Assembly (NCBI GenBank): GCA_017436285.1
Contig: JAFSDL010000046.1
Span: 1 to 41,916, forward strand
DNA length: 41,916 nucleotides
Origin: Clostridia bacterium
Lineage (GTDB): Bacteria > Bacillota > Clostridia > Oscillospirales > Acutalibacteraceae
Direction of reading: 5' to 3'
A program made the translations under genes and the position numbers. The first letter of the stretch is position 1; each line of letters begins with the position of its first letter. The notes beneath the pieces were generated by a model. That model worked only from the letters and a program-made list of their open reading frames with translations. It was not told where the DNA came from and did not search any database. This document shows, one piece after another, positions 18,228-26,458 of this stretch.

Positions 18228-19247
18228 TCAATCACCGATTTTTATAAGAATTTTTGCAAGAGTTCCATCGTTATCTGCCAATGCCTTGAAAGCATCAAGA
18301 GCATTTTCCATATCATAAACTCTGCTTACCATTTTCATAACATCTGCCTTGCCATTTGCAACGAGGTCAATATTATTTATAAAGTCATCCTTAAGAGCAT
18401 TTCTGCTACCATAAACATTAAGCTCTTTTTTAAGAAGAATTGAATGAACAAAGCTTGTTTCTCTTTTTCCGTTACCTATAAGAACAATATTTCCCGCAAA
18501 CGCACAGGAATCAATACAGCCTAAAAATGTTTCGGGAGCACCGCAAGCCTCAATGCAAACATCAAAGCCCTTGCCACCTGTAAATTCATTTGTAAATTCT
18601 TCAAGAGATTGTTTTTTGGTATTAATAACCGCATCTGCGCCATATTCCTTTGCCAATTCCAAACGATTGTCAAGAACATCTGCCACAACAACATTTTTGC
18701 ATTTTGCCTTTGCCGCAAGAAGTGCAAAAAGACCGATAGGACCTGCACCGATAACAAGAACATTATCGTTTTCCTTGATTTCACAACGGGAAGCTGCGTG
18801 CTGAGAAATTGAAAAGGGCTCAATAAGAGCAAGCTCCTCTGCACTTAAGCCCTTACCCTCATAAATTCTTTCAACAGGCATTGCAATATATTCACAGAAT
18901 GCACCGTCACGCTGAACACCCATAGTCTGATTATCAGTACAGCAGTTTACAAACCCTCTTTCACAGGAATAGCAACCGCCACAGTTAAAATACGGGTTAC
19001 AGGTTACAATGTCCCCTGCCTTTAAGCCCTTATCATTTTCGGGGATTTCAATAATTTCTGCAGAAAATTCGTGGCCCGGAATTCTGGGATATGTAGTAAA
19101 GGGCTGATTACCCGTAAAGGATGCCACATCTGCACCGCAGATACCAACATATTTAACCTTCAGAAGTGCTTCTCCTTCTTTTACTTGGGGCATATCGATT
19201 TCTCTTATTTCAATTTCATTGGGATTTGGTATAACTATTGCTTTCAT
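18228..19247 (-). CDS. Zinc-dependent medium-chain dehydrogenase, possibly L-galactonate 5-dehydrogenase-like
   Basis: This 339-residue alcohol dehydrogenase has GICGADVASFTG and PGHEFSAEI for the catalytic zinc, four cysteines in NCGGCYSCERGFVNCC for the structural zinc, and VLVIGAGPIGLFALL as the Rossmann loop for NAD(H). The ATG at 19247 follows AGGAAAG; residues upstream of it have no family similarity. It resembles sorbitol, galactitol-phosphate and aldonate dehydrogenases. E. coli LgoD, of the same family, makes D-tagaturonate from L-galactonate, and the next genes encode UxaB and UxaA, which use tagaturonate. That makes an aldonate 5-dehydrogenase role plausible but unproven. Confidence 0.85.
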   Translation of the reverse strand: MKAIVIPNPNEIEIREIDMPQVKEGEALLKVKYVGICGADVASFTGNQPFTTYPRIPGHEFSAEIIEIPENDKGLKAGDIVTCNPYFNCGGCYSCERGFVNCCTDNQTMGVQRDGAFCEYIAMPVERIYEGKGLSAEELALIEPFSISQHAASRCEIKENDNVLVIGAGPIGLFALLAAKAKCKNVVVADVLDNRLELAKEYGADAVINTKKQSLEEFTNEFTGGKGFDVCIEACGAPETFLGCIDSCAFAGNIVLIGNGKRETSFVHSILLKKELNVYGSRNALKDDFINNIDLVANGKADVMKMVSRVYDMENALDAFKALADNDGTLAKILIKIGD

Positions 19248-19248
19248 A

Positions 19249-20454
19249 TTATCTTTCCTCATCAATAAATTCATTGTTCCATATAACACCGGTTTTAAGA
19301 GGTGCACCCTTGCAGAAAATCTTATTTTCATAGGCGTCGAGGGGGTCTTTTATAAACTCCTCTTTTCCTATAAGCTCAACAACCTCGTCATAGCGACTGT
19401 CAACAAGCACCTCAATTGCCTTTTCCATATGACTCTGACGGAAATTAATTGAAGCAAAAATCAAGTGATTTTCAAAGCCGAAGGGCATTGTATCATATTG
19501 CACCTTCGGACCGAGAGAGAAGGAATTATACATACCGTTACAACCGAGAACCTTATGTTGAAAAGCAACTCTGTGCTCAATATTTGTTCCGCTTGTGCCC
19601 ACAAACATTGTAGCTCTTCCGCCGATTTTCTCCATAATTCTCTGTGCGGTTTCCTCTTCGGAAAGCCCTGCGGTGCAAAGGTAATCGGCATTTGCAATTT
19701 TCTTTGAGAAAACAACCTTTTTACTGCTTTCATCGCTTCTGCCCACAAATAAAATTTCTGCATCAGGATGATTTCTTCTTATCTGGTCCGCTATAAAAAG
19801 ACCTGTCATTCCAAGGCCGAAAACAACTGTTTTCGAGAAGATGGTATCCTTTGCGATTTTTCTTGCCTCTTCTTCAGAGCATTTATTCTTTGCCATTTCA
19901 ACCCTGAAATTCTGCGCCTCGCCCAAATCCTCCATTCTTTCAAGCTGGAAAATTGCACAAGCATAGGGGTCTGCAAAGGAAAGCTTTTTAGCAACCGAAA
20001 GAGGCAATTTTTTAATATTATTATATTTTTCGGGCAAGTGCAGAAGCATGTCGGGATTAAAATAATTTTTATCGCAGAAAAGTCCGTCTGCACCATCGCA
20101 GCCATATTCAAAATATGTTTCATCCTCTGTATAACGAGTAGGGTCGAAGCTATCGCCACCACGAATCAGAACAATTGCAAAACGATTTTCAGAGGGCACC
20201 CACACAACACCCTCATGGCCATTTATAAGGCGGTTTTCACCTTCAGGGAATTTTGCAGATAATTTATTATCTCTGCCCATTTTCATCAATTCAAAATCCG
20301 TACCGCAAAAGCCCTGAAAAACAGGTAATGCTTCAACACCCTTTAACAAGAGCTCACCTCTTAAGCGTTGCCTTTCGGGATTAATCAAATTAATTTCACC
20401 ATATTTAATGGGTAATTTTTCATCGTTTTGAAAATATGTACCGTAAGTTTTCAT
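19249..20454 (-). CDS. Glucose-dehydrogenase-like medium-chain dehydrogenase
   Basis: This 401-residue protein resembles the glucose/galactose 1-dehydrogenase branch of the zinc alcohol dehydrogenases. GFCGTDFELMKMG and INGHEGVV supply zinc ligands, and VVFGLGMTGLFIADQI is the nucleotide-binding loop. The usual four-cysteine structural zinc lobe is reduced to a GCDGADGLFC region, so that site may be altered. The ATG at 20454 sits behind AGGTGA; an earlier in-frame start is unlikely. Its stop is 2 bases before the next dehydrogenase start. In context it could oxidise the free aldose to a lactone for the amidohydrolase at 14683-15558. Confidence 0.75.
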   Translation of the reverse strand: MKTYGTYFQNDEKLPIKYGEINLINPERQRLRGELLLKGVEALPVFQGFCGTDFELMKMGRDNKLSAKFPEGENRLINGHEGVVWVPSENRFAIVLIRGGDSFDPTRYTEDETYFEYGCDGADGLFCDKNYFNPDMLLHLPEKYNNIKKLPLSVAKKLSFADPYACAIFQLERMEDLGEAQNFRVEMAKNKCSEEEARKIAKDTIFSKTVVFGLGMTGLFIADQIRRNHPDAEILFVGRSDESSKKVVFSKKIANADYLCTAGLSEEETAQRIMEKIGGRATMFVGTSGTNIEHRVAFQHKVLGCNGMYNSFSLGPKVQYDTMPFGFENHLIFASINFRQSHMEKAIEVLVDSRYDEVVELIGKEEFIKDPLDAYENKIFCKGAPLKTGVIWNNEFIDEER

Positions 20455-20458
20455 AATT

Positions 20459-22642
20459 TCACCTGAGTTCAAAAAGAATTTCTCCTCCTGATGTAAGCTC
20501 CTCATAAGTCAAGAAACAATCTTTAACTTCTTCTCCGTTAAATTTAACGGATTTTATAAACGGGAACTCCAAAGGATTTTTGTCACAAGTTATTTTCAAA
20601 GCATCTGAAACCTTGCAAGAATGATACCTGCTGTCTAATTTAACTTCAATTTCTTTAAAAAGAGGTGTGTTTATATAATATCTGGTATCCGCAGGACAAA
20701 CCTGAGCAAAGCCCAAAGCAGAAAGAACATACCATGCAGAAAGCTGACCCACATCCTCATTACCACAAAAGCCGTAAGCACCTGTCCGGTATGCTTCCTT
20801 TTGAACGCGCCTTGTCCAATACTGTGTTCTTTCAGGAAGTCCCAACATACTAAAATAATGGGTTATATTATGGCAAGGCTCATTGGAATGATTGTAATCA
20901 TCATTCCATAGGCTTTTTAAATCTGCCTTTTCGAAAAACTCTTCAAGAAGCTCTATTGTTCTTTTTTCACCGAAAAGCTTACTTAAACCAACCACATCAT
21001 AGGGTACAAACCAGGACTGTTGAAAAATGTTACTTTCAACAGTTCCGTCATCATCGTATCTATCCTCTTCAAAAACAAAATCGCCATCAGCTTTTCTCGG
21101 TGCCATAAAGCCTAACAACTTATTATAATTCTCTTTATAACGATTAGCTCTATTCATAAAGAACTCTGCATCGTCTTTTTGACCCAATGCTTCTGCAAAT
21201 TTTGCCATAGTGAAATCTGCCAATAAATATTCAAGAGTATCGCTTAATTTTTCGGGTACATAACAATCTTCAAGATACGCCTTACAATCAGGCCTTATGG
21301 ATTTAAACTCTTTTCCGTCAACTTCTTTTCCACAAACACTTGATGCTTTTGATATTTTATATGCTTTTCCTGTGTTATAGGGTTTTATGCCTTTTACAAA
21401 AGCATCTGCAACAACAATAAGCCCCGGATCACCTACCATGCAACCTGCATTTATGCCCAAAAGCTCCCATCGGGGGAATGATGTATTGTTAAGCTCTGCG
21501 ATTTTAAGCAGGGAATTGACCTCATCGCGAACCATATCAGGACGAATAATGCTTAAAAGAGGGAATTCACTTCTGTAAACATCCCAACCACTGAATACAG
21601 TTCTCTGCTTATAGTCCGAATCCTTAAATATTTCATAGTTAATTGTATATCTACCATCAACATCTGCCATTGTCCGAGGGTCTAAAAGCACATGATAAAG
21701 GCAGGTATAAAAAAGCTTCAAATCAATTTCATCAGTACCTGAAACATTGATACAAGAAAATGCCTCTTCCCATTTTGTGAGGGCGTTTTCTGACATAGTG
21801 TCAAAATCAATATTTTCACATTCAGCAGAAAAATTTTTTCTCGCGCCTTCAATATCAACATAAGAAATAGCGCATTTTATAGTTAAAGGCTCTTTGTTCT
21901 CCTTTGAGAAATCGAGGAAAACGCCTAAATCCTCACCCTGACAACTATCAGTAAACTCTTCAGCATCGAAAAATCTTTTATTTGTGAAGGGTTGAGAAAA
22001 CTCCATAACAAAATATAAATCATAGAAAATCTTTCCGTGACCGTGACCGAAGCCGCCACCCTTTGGAGTGCATTTTATATGCCCTTCAATTTTTCTGTCA
22101 TTTATTATATCTGTTTTCTGATAATCTGCTTTTCCGCCGATTCTTCTACTGAAATTGATTATAAGCTTCTTTTCCGCATTTTCAGGATATGTAAATCTTA
22201 ATATACCTGTGTGCTCGGAAGCAGTAGCTTCTGCTAAAACATTGTATCTGTCAAGAACTACAGAATAATACCCTGCACGAGTTTTTTCATTTTCGTGAGA
22301 AAACTCGGATTTCCAACCAATTGCTCCTTTATTAAAAAGTTGTTCTTCATTGCTTCCGCTTCTAAGGTCTGTATCTTCAGTTACCGGCATAATCTGAATA
22401 TTACCTAAATCACCATACCATCCTATACCGCTCATATGATTAAAGCTGAAACCTTCAATGGTATTGTGGCAGTAGTTATATCCGCTTCCGTTATCACCAC
22501 CGCTTACAGTATCAGGAGAAAGCTGTACCATTCCCCCGGGAACACAAGCACCCGGGTAGGTTTTTCCACCACCATGGGATTCTTCTATCTGACCATCACC
22601 AACAGTACCTATCATAGTATCAACATAAAGAGATTTTTTCAT
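20459..22642 (-). CDS. GH92 family alpha-mannosidase-like glycosidase
   Basis: GH92 enzymes are calcium-dependent exo-acting alpha-mannosidases. This product of 727 residues shows the family layout: VDTMIGT at the N-terminus, GKTYPGACVPGGMVQLSPDT, GFSFNHMSGIGW, a central FSGWDVYRSEFPLL, NEPCHNITHYF and GNEDVGQLSAWYVLSALGF with the catalytic acidic residues. It has no signal peptide, so it should act on imported oligosaccharides. The ATG at 22642 follows GGGTGA; a GTG 9 bases earlier has no proper spacing. It is first in the uronate-type operon behind the promoter at 22671-22699, an unusual partner set for GH92. Confidence 0.92.
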   Translation of the reverse strand: MKKSLYVDTMIGTVGDGQIEESHGGGKTYPGACVPGGMVQLSPDTVSGGDNGSGYNYCHNTIEGFSFNHMSGIGWYGDLGNIQIMPVTEDTDLRSGSNEEQLFNKGAIGWKSEFSHENEKTRAGYYSVVLDRYNVLAEATASEHTGILRFTYPENAEKKLIINFSRRIGGKADYQKTDIINDRKIEGHIKCTPKGGGFGHGHGKIFYDLYFVMEFSQPFTNKRFFDAEEFTDSCQGEDLGVFLDFSKENKEPLTIKCAISYVDIEGARKNFSAECENIDFDTMSENALTKWEEAFSCINVSGTDEIDLKLFYTCLYHVLLDPRTMADVDGRYTINYEIFKDSDYKQRTVFSGWDVYRSEFPLLSIIRPDMVRDEVNSLLKIAELNNTSFPRWELLGINAGCMVGDPGLIVVADAFVKGIKPYNTGKAYKISKASSVCGKEVDGKEFKSIRPDCKAYLEDCYVPEKLSDTLEYLLADFTMAKFAEALGQKDDAEFFMNRANRYKENYNKLLGFMAPRKADGDFVFEEDRYDDDGTVESNIFQQSWFVPYDVVGLSKLFGEKRTIELLEEFFEKADLKSLWNDDYNHSNEPCHNITHYFSMLGLPERTQYWTRRVQKEAYRTGAYGFCGNEDVGQLSAWYVLSALGFAQVCPADTRYYINTPLFKEIEVKLDSRYHSCKVSDALKITCDKNPLEFPFIKSVKFNGEEVKDCFLTYEELTSGGEILFELR

Positions 22643-22670
22643 ACAAGTCACCCTTTAATATATTTAATTT

Positions 22671-22699
22671 ATTTTATCATACACAGCAACAACCTTCAA
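22671..22699 (-). promoter_or_regulatory. Promoter of the GH92-dehydrogenase-uxaBA operon
   Basis: The minus strand reads TTGAAG (22694-22699), 17 bases, then TAAAAT (22671-22676) with an extended TGA just before the -10 box. It lies about 30 bases before the GH92 start. Confidence 0.75.
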
Positions 22700-22724
22700 C
22701 AAATTTCCGATAAAATTCCGCTAT

Positions 22725-23852
22725 TTATTGCCAAACAATTTTTCCATCAATAATTGTTACAAAAACACGGGAAAATATATCAAAGGGACTACCCTCATAA
22801 ATAACCATATCTGCATCCTTTCCCACCTTAAGACTGCCTAATCTATGGTCGACTCTGCAGATTTTTGCCGCATCAATTGTAATAGCCTTCAATGCATCAT
22901 ATTCCCCTAAGCCCTCCTTTGCCGCAAGACCTGCGCACAAGGGAAGATATTGAATTCTTGAAACGGGATGGTCAGTAGTAATTGCAACCGTCACCCCTGT
23001 TTTTTTGAGAATTCCAGCAGTTTTAAAATCCGATTGACTTACCTCCTTTTTATTTCTTGAAGCTAAGGAGGGACCCACAATTGCAGGAAAACCGCTTTCT
23101 GCAATTTTTTCTGCTATTAAATGCCCCTCTGTGCAATGGTCGAGTGTAAGCTCAACCCCGAATTCCTTTGCAATTCTTATGGCGGTTAATATATCATCCG
23201 CTCTGTGAACGTGGGCTTTGAGAGGAATTTTCCCCTCAAACAAATCCCTGTAGCACTCTAAAAGAAAATCCTTCTCATTATTTTCGTTTTCAAAATATTG
23301 CTTTGCACGGAACAGCTCTTCTCTTATTAAAGAAGCTGTTCCCATTCTGCAGGAAGGCGTGTTTCCGTTAAGCCCATAATTTGTCATAGGATTTTCACCC
23401 AATGCAATTTTTATGGCGGCAGGTGCAAGAACCACCATATCATCAACACATCGCCCGTATGTTTTAATGAAGGCAAACTGACCGCCAATGGGATTTGCGC
23501 TACCGGGACCCACCATTACTCCTGTTATCCCCGAAGCCAATGCGTTATGAAATGCACTGTCCATAGGATTAACGCCATCAAGCCCTCTTACCGCAGGCGT
23601 TATGGGATTTGTGTTTTCGTTACTTTCATCCACCTGTGCACTTGCCTTTTCCTCGCAAATCCCTAAATGACTATGTGCATCAATAAACCCCGGAAACACA
23701 TTCATTCCCGTTGCATCAATAATTTTCACATCATCGGTAGCCTCAATATTTTTTCCTATTTCTGTTATTTTTCCGTTCATAACAAATATATCTGCATTAA
23801 CGGGCTCTTCACCTTCCATTGTGTATATGTTTCCGTTTTTCACCAAAAGCAT
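22725..23852 (-). CDS. Imidazolonepropionase-like amidohydrolase
   Basis: This product of about 375 residues has the composite amidohydrolase layout: a small beta domain at both ends and a TIM barrel with FIDAHSHLG (HxH metal ligands), HVHRADD, LDHCTEGH and TDHPVSR. The late segment GSLKVGKDADMVIYEG is typical of imidazolonepropionase and related deaminase/dipeptidase enzymes. No other histidine-degradation gene is near, so the substrate is open. The ATG at 23852 follows GGAG by 9 bases; an upstream TTG has no ribosome site. It is transcribed away from the microprotein gene and toward the GH92 promoter. Confidence 0.85.
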   Translation of the reverse strand: MLLVKNGNIYTMEGEEPVNADIFVMNGKITEIGKNIEATDDVKIIDATGMNVFPGFIDAHSHLGICEEKASAQVDESNENTNPITPAVRGLDGVNPMDSAFHNALASGITGVMVGPGSANPIGGQFAFIKTYGRCVDDMVVLAPAAIKIALGENPMTNYGLNGNTPSCRMGTASLIREELFRAKQYFENENNEKDFLLECYRDLFEGKIPLKAHVHRADDILTAIRIAKEFGVELTLDHCTEGHLIAEKIAESGFPAIVGPSLASRNKKEVSQSDFKTAGILKKTGVTVAITTDHPVSRIQYLPLCAGLAAKEGLGEYDALKAITIDAAKICRVDHRLGSLKVGKDADMVIYEGSPFDIFSRVFVTIIDGKIVWQ

Positions 23853-23935
23853 ATTTTTTCGCTCCAATTTATTTTGATGTTGCTTTGTATAGTTTCTCTC
23901 CGATGTGTAAAACTATTCTTGCGGAGGTGAATACA

Positions 23936-24052
23936 ATGGATAACAAGCAGAATCAGAACAACAAAAACAATCAGAACAACAAAAACAACCAAAATAATAA
24001 AAACAATCAGAACAATAACAAACAGAATCAGAGAAACGAACAGAACAGATAA
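23936..24052 (+). CDS. Asn/Gln/Lys-rich 38-residue microprotein
   Basis: An ATG behind a perfect GGAGGTGA (6-base spacing) opens a 38-codon frame. It consists almost only of Asn, Gln and Lys, with the hexapeptide NNKNNQ repeated about four times in an 18-base period and an Arg-bearing tail. It has no hydrophobic residue after the initiator Met, so it should be disordered and very soluble. A hairpin terminator follows at 24065. Upstream, TGTATA and AAAACTA 17 bases apart (about 23886-23915) resemble the forespore sigma-F/G promoter form. Gln/Asn-rich gamma-type SASPs are a known analogue in composition, not a homologue. A spore role is an inference. Confidence 0.7.
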   Translation: MDNKQNQNNKNNQNNKNNQNNKNNQNNNKQNQRNEQNR

Positions 24053-24064
24053 GCTTTATAAAAA

Positions 24065-24096
24065 ACAAGGGCATCGGCATTCACCAATGTCCTTGT
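24065..24096. terminator. Hairpin between the microprotein gene and the GH78 gene
   Basis: A 13-base stem with two wobble or mismatch positions (24065-24077 with 24084-24096) separates convergent genes. It follows ATAAAAA and precedes TGTCATTTATTT. It probably serves both transcripts. Confidence 0.65.
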
Positions 24097-24102
24097 TGTC
24101 AT

Positions 24103-26373
24103 TTATTTACTTATTTCCCATTCATATTCACCGCCACAAAGAGCTTCTTCGACTCTTTGCTTAGCAGATAATATTACTTTTGCTTGTGAGCCTTGGGGTA
24201 TTATAATTTTCACTGTTATTGTGTTATTCTCATTTATTCTCCAATCGGAAACCAACTTGCCAAAGGGTGTATTGACACTCACCTTCACATATTCAAAACC
24301 GCAGTCAAGCTCAGGTGAAATTGTAAAGCTTTCAAAACCATTTTTTACATCTTTGATTCCTGATAAATGAGTAAAGAATGCCTCATCATAAGAGCCTAAG
24401 AAATAATGGTCCTGTGAGCGTGTTGTTGTTTCCCAGCTTTCCCAGGCGGTATCTGCACCATTTTCCAGCCAGAAGCACCAGCTTGGGTAGGTTTTTTGAG
24501 TAAGCACCTTATATGCCACATCAGAATAACCGTTATCATACAAAACAGGAAGAACGAATTTAACACCTGTACAGCCCGTATCAAAATGATAATCCTTATC
24601 TGTAATATCCTTAACAAGATTTTCCAGAACTGCTTTTTTGTTTTCTTCAGGCACCATACCGAATGCCAAGGGTAAAAGGTTTGAGGTCTGCCTGTATTTT
24701 GTGCGAAGTCCCTTCTGATCCCAGAAGGTTGTTTCATAAATCTGCTTTTCAGAATTATAAAATTTTTCATTAAAGGCTTTATAAATCTTTTCACAGGCGT
24801 TTCTGTAAATGCTTATATCATCCTGTTCACCAAGGACCTCTGCAATTTTTGTAATACTCAGAAGCATTTTATAAATAAATGCTGTACCGCAGATTTCACA
24901 GCCCTCAGAAGAGCCGGGGTCAATTTCACCATCTGCTTCACCCATAGGTGCCAGCCAATCTGCAAGCCCCTTGTAGCCCCATACCCAGCCCTGATTTCTG
25001 AGAGCTTCAATATCATTGAAAGCAAATTGCTTAAGATTCGGATATATTGAGTTTACATATTCCTTTTCGTTGCAATAATCAAGCAGTGCTTCACAAGAAA
25101 AAACATAAACCGTATTCCAGACAGGTGAATTATCAATTCCCCACTCTGCAGAAGGAACCATAACGGGAACATTACCGTAAGCCTCAAAGCAGTCGTTCAT
25201 TACATCAACAAAGCTTTTAAGATATTCTGCCATTTGAAAATTGAACATAATTGAAGTAAGACCGCAGCTGAAATCACCAAGCCAACCGTTTTTCTCCCAA
25301 ACAGGTGTATCGGTGGGCTTTCCCTGGAAATTATTGAACAAGGTTCTCTGCATTATTTCGTGAAGCTTATTAACACTCTCATCTGAGCATTCAAATTCAG
25401 AAATAATCTCCATATCGTTTGCCACACGATAAATGGTTATATTCTCATTTGTAATCTCAACAGGGCAATTTTCAACCTGAATATAGCGGAAGCCCTTATA
25501 GCTGAATTTCGGTTCCAATTCACAGAAATTTCCGTTACCGATAAAGGTGTCCTGCTGAATATATTCATCGGGCCACCAGGGTCCGTCGTGCCCCTCGTAT
25601 TTTCCGATTTTCTGTATATAGCCCTCTTTATTGAGATTTTCGCTGTAAACCACCTTTATTTCTGCATTTTCGGGAAGGCACAGATTGAATTTTGCCCAGC
25701 CTGTTATCATTTCAGGCGCAACAATGAGATATGTACCGTTTCCCTTATTAATTATTTCCTTTGGCTTGAATTCCCCTATTCTTCTTATGGGTGGCATATT
25801 CTGTGGCTTTAATTTACCCTGGGGCGCATCTACCGGCAAAGCCCTTTTCCATTTAAAATCGTTTTTTCTCAAATCGTGAGCTTCGCCATAATAAATGCTA
25901 TTGGCAACAATTTGCCCATCTGATGTGTATTCCCAGCCTTCATCGGTAACGATGCTTTCACTTTCCCCGTTTTCATAGGCAATATTCAAATCTGCTATGA
26001 GCTTCGGGGATGAACGCCAGGATGCCTTGTGCCAATCCCACACAAATGTTGTTTCATTGAAAAAGCTGTGCCCTAATTCAACGGTAATTTCATTTTCACC
26101 CGAAGCCAACAAACCGGAAACATCAAATACCCTGTATAAAACTGTTTTATTATACTGGGTATGGGCAGGGTTAAGAACGGTATCATCAGGCAATTTTCCG
26201 TTGATTTTAAGCTCAAAAAGACCAAGACCGCAAATAAGCATTTCTGCTTTTTTAATCGCCTTTGTAATCCTGAATGTTTTTTTAAACACAGGCGCATAGC
26301 GGTCCTCAATTTTCATATCTGCACCAATCCATTTGCCCTTAAAAATATACATTTCACCCATATTGCCACACAT
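24103..26373 (-). CDS. GH78 alpha-L-rhamnosidase family enzyme
   Basis: This protein of up to 756 residues matches family 78. An N-terminal beta domain has ICGLGLFELKINGK and LNPAHTQYNKTVLY. The catalytic (alpha/alpha)6 barrel carries PTDTPVWEKNGWLGDFSCG, equivalent to the PTDCPQRDERLGWTGD block with the general-acid Glu, and LENGADTAWESWE nearer the end. A C-terminal beta domain (LDCGFEYVKVSVNTPFGKLVSDW) follows. There is no signal peptide, so it is probably cytoplasmic. Starts at 26373, 26361 and 26352 are all possible because no ribosome site is well placed. It is monocistronic, with its own promoter at 26391-26419. The substrate is probably an L-rhamnoside, but family 78 has divergent members. 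Confidence 0.88.
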   Translation of the reverse strand: MCGNMGEMYIFKGKWIGADMKIEDRYAPVFKKTFRITKAIKKAEMLICGLGLFELKINGKLPDDTVLNPAHTQYNKTVLYRVFDVSGLLASGENEITVELGHSFFNETTFVWDWHKASWRSSPKLIADLNIAYENGESESIVTDEGWEYTSDGQIVANSIYYGEAHDLRKNDFKWKRALPVDAPQGKLKPQNMPPIRRIGEFKPKEIINKGNGTYLIVAPEMITGWAKFNLCLPENAEIKVVYSENLNKEGYIQKIGKYEGHDGPWWPDEYIQQDTFIGNGNFCELEPKFSYKGFRYIQVENCPVEITNENITIYRVANDMEIISEFECSDESVNKLHEIMQRTLFNNFQGKPTDTPVWEKNGWLGDFSCGLTSIMFNFQMAEYLKSFVDVMNDCFEAYGNVPVMVPSAEWGIDNSPVWNTVYVFSCEALLDYCNEKEYVNSIYPNLKQFAFNDIEALRNQGWVWGYKGLADWLAPMGEADGEIDPGSSEGCEICGTAFIYKMLLSITKIAEVLGEQDDISIYRNACEKIYKAFNEKFYNSEKQIYETTFWDQKGLRTKYRQTSNLLPLAFGMVPEENKKAVLENLVKDITDKDYHFDTGCTGVKFVLPVLYDNGYSDVAYKVLTQKTYPSWCFWLENGADTAWESWETTTRSQDHYFLGSYDEAFFTHLSGIKDVKNGFESFTISPELDCGFEYVKVSVNTPFGKLVSDWRINENNTITVKIIIPQGSQAKVILSAKQRVEEALCGGEYEWEISK

Positions 26374-26390
26374 CCCTTGGTTTTTTCTAA

Positions 26391-26419
26391 ATTATAACCC
26401 TTATTTTATCTTATGGCAA
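26391..26419 (-). promoter_or_regulatory. Promoter of the GH78 gene
   Basis: The minus strand has TTGCCA (26414-26419), 17 bases, then TATAAT (26391-26396). The expected start, near 26384, leaves a very short leader of about 11 bases before the first ATG. Confidence 0.8.
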
Positions 26420-26422
26420 TAG

Positions 26423-26456
26423 AAAACGGCAACAGAAATAATCTGTCACCGTTTTT
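26423..26456. terminator. Terminator after the ABC-2 permease operon
   Basis: A hairpin with stems ACGG/CCGT and ACAGA/TCTGT split by a CA/CA internal loop lies just past the permease stop. A-runs and T-runs flank it on both strands. Confidence 0.65.
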
Positions 26457-26458
26457 TA

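Noticed and set aside
23936-24052. Noncoding simple-sequence repeat
   Set aside because: The perfect GGAGGTGA, correct spacing to ATG, frame-preserving 18-base period and downstream terminator favour a real microprotein.
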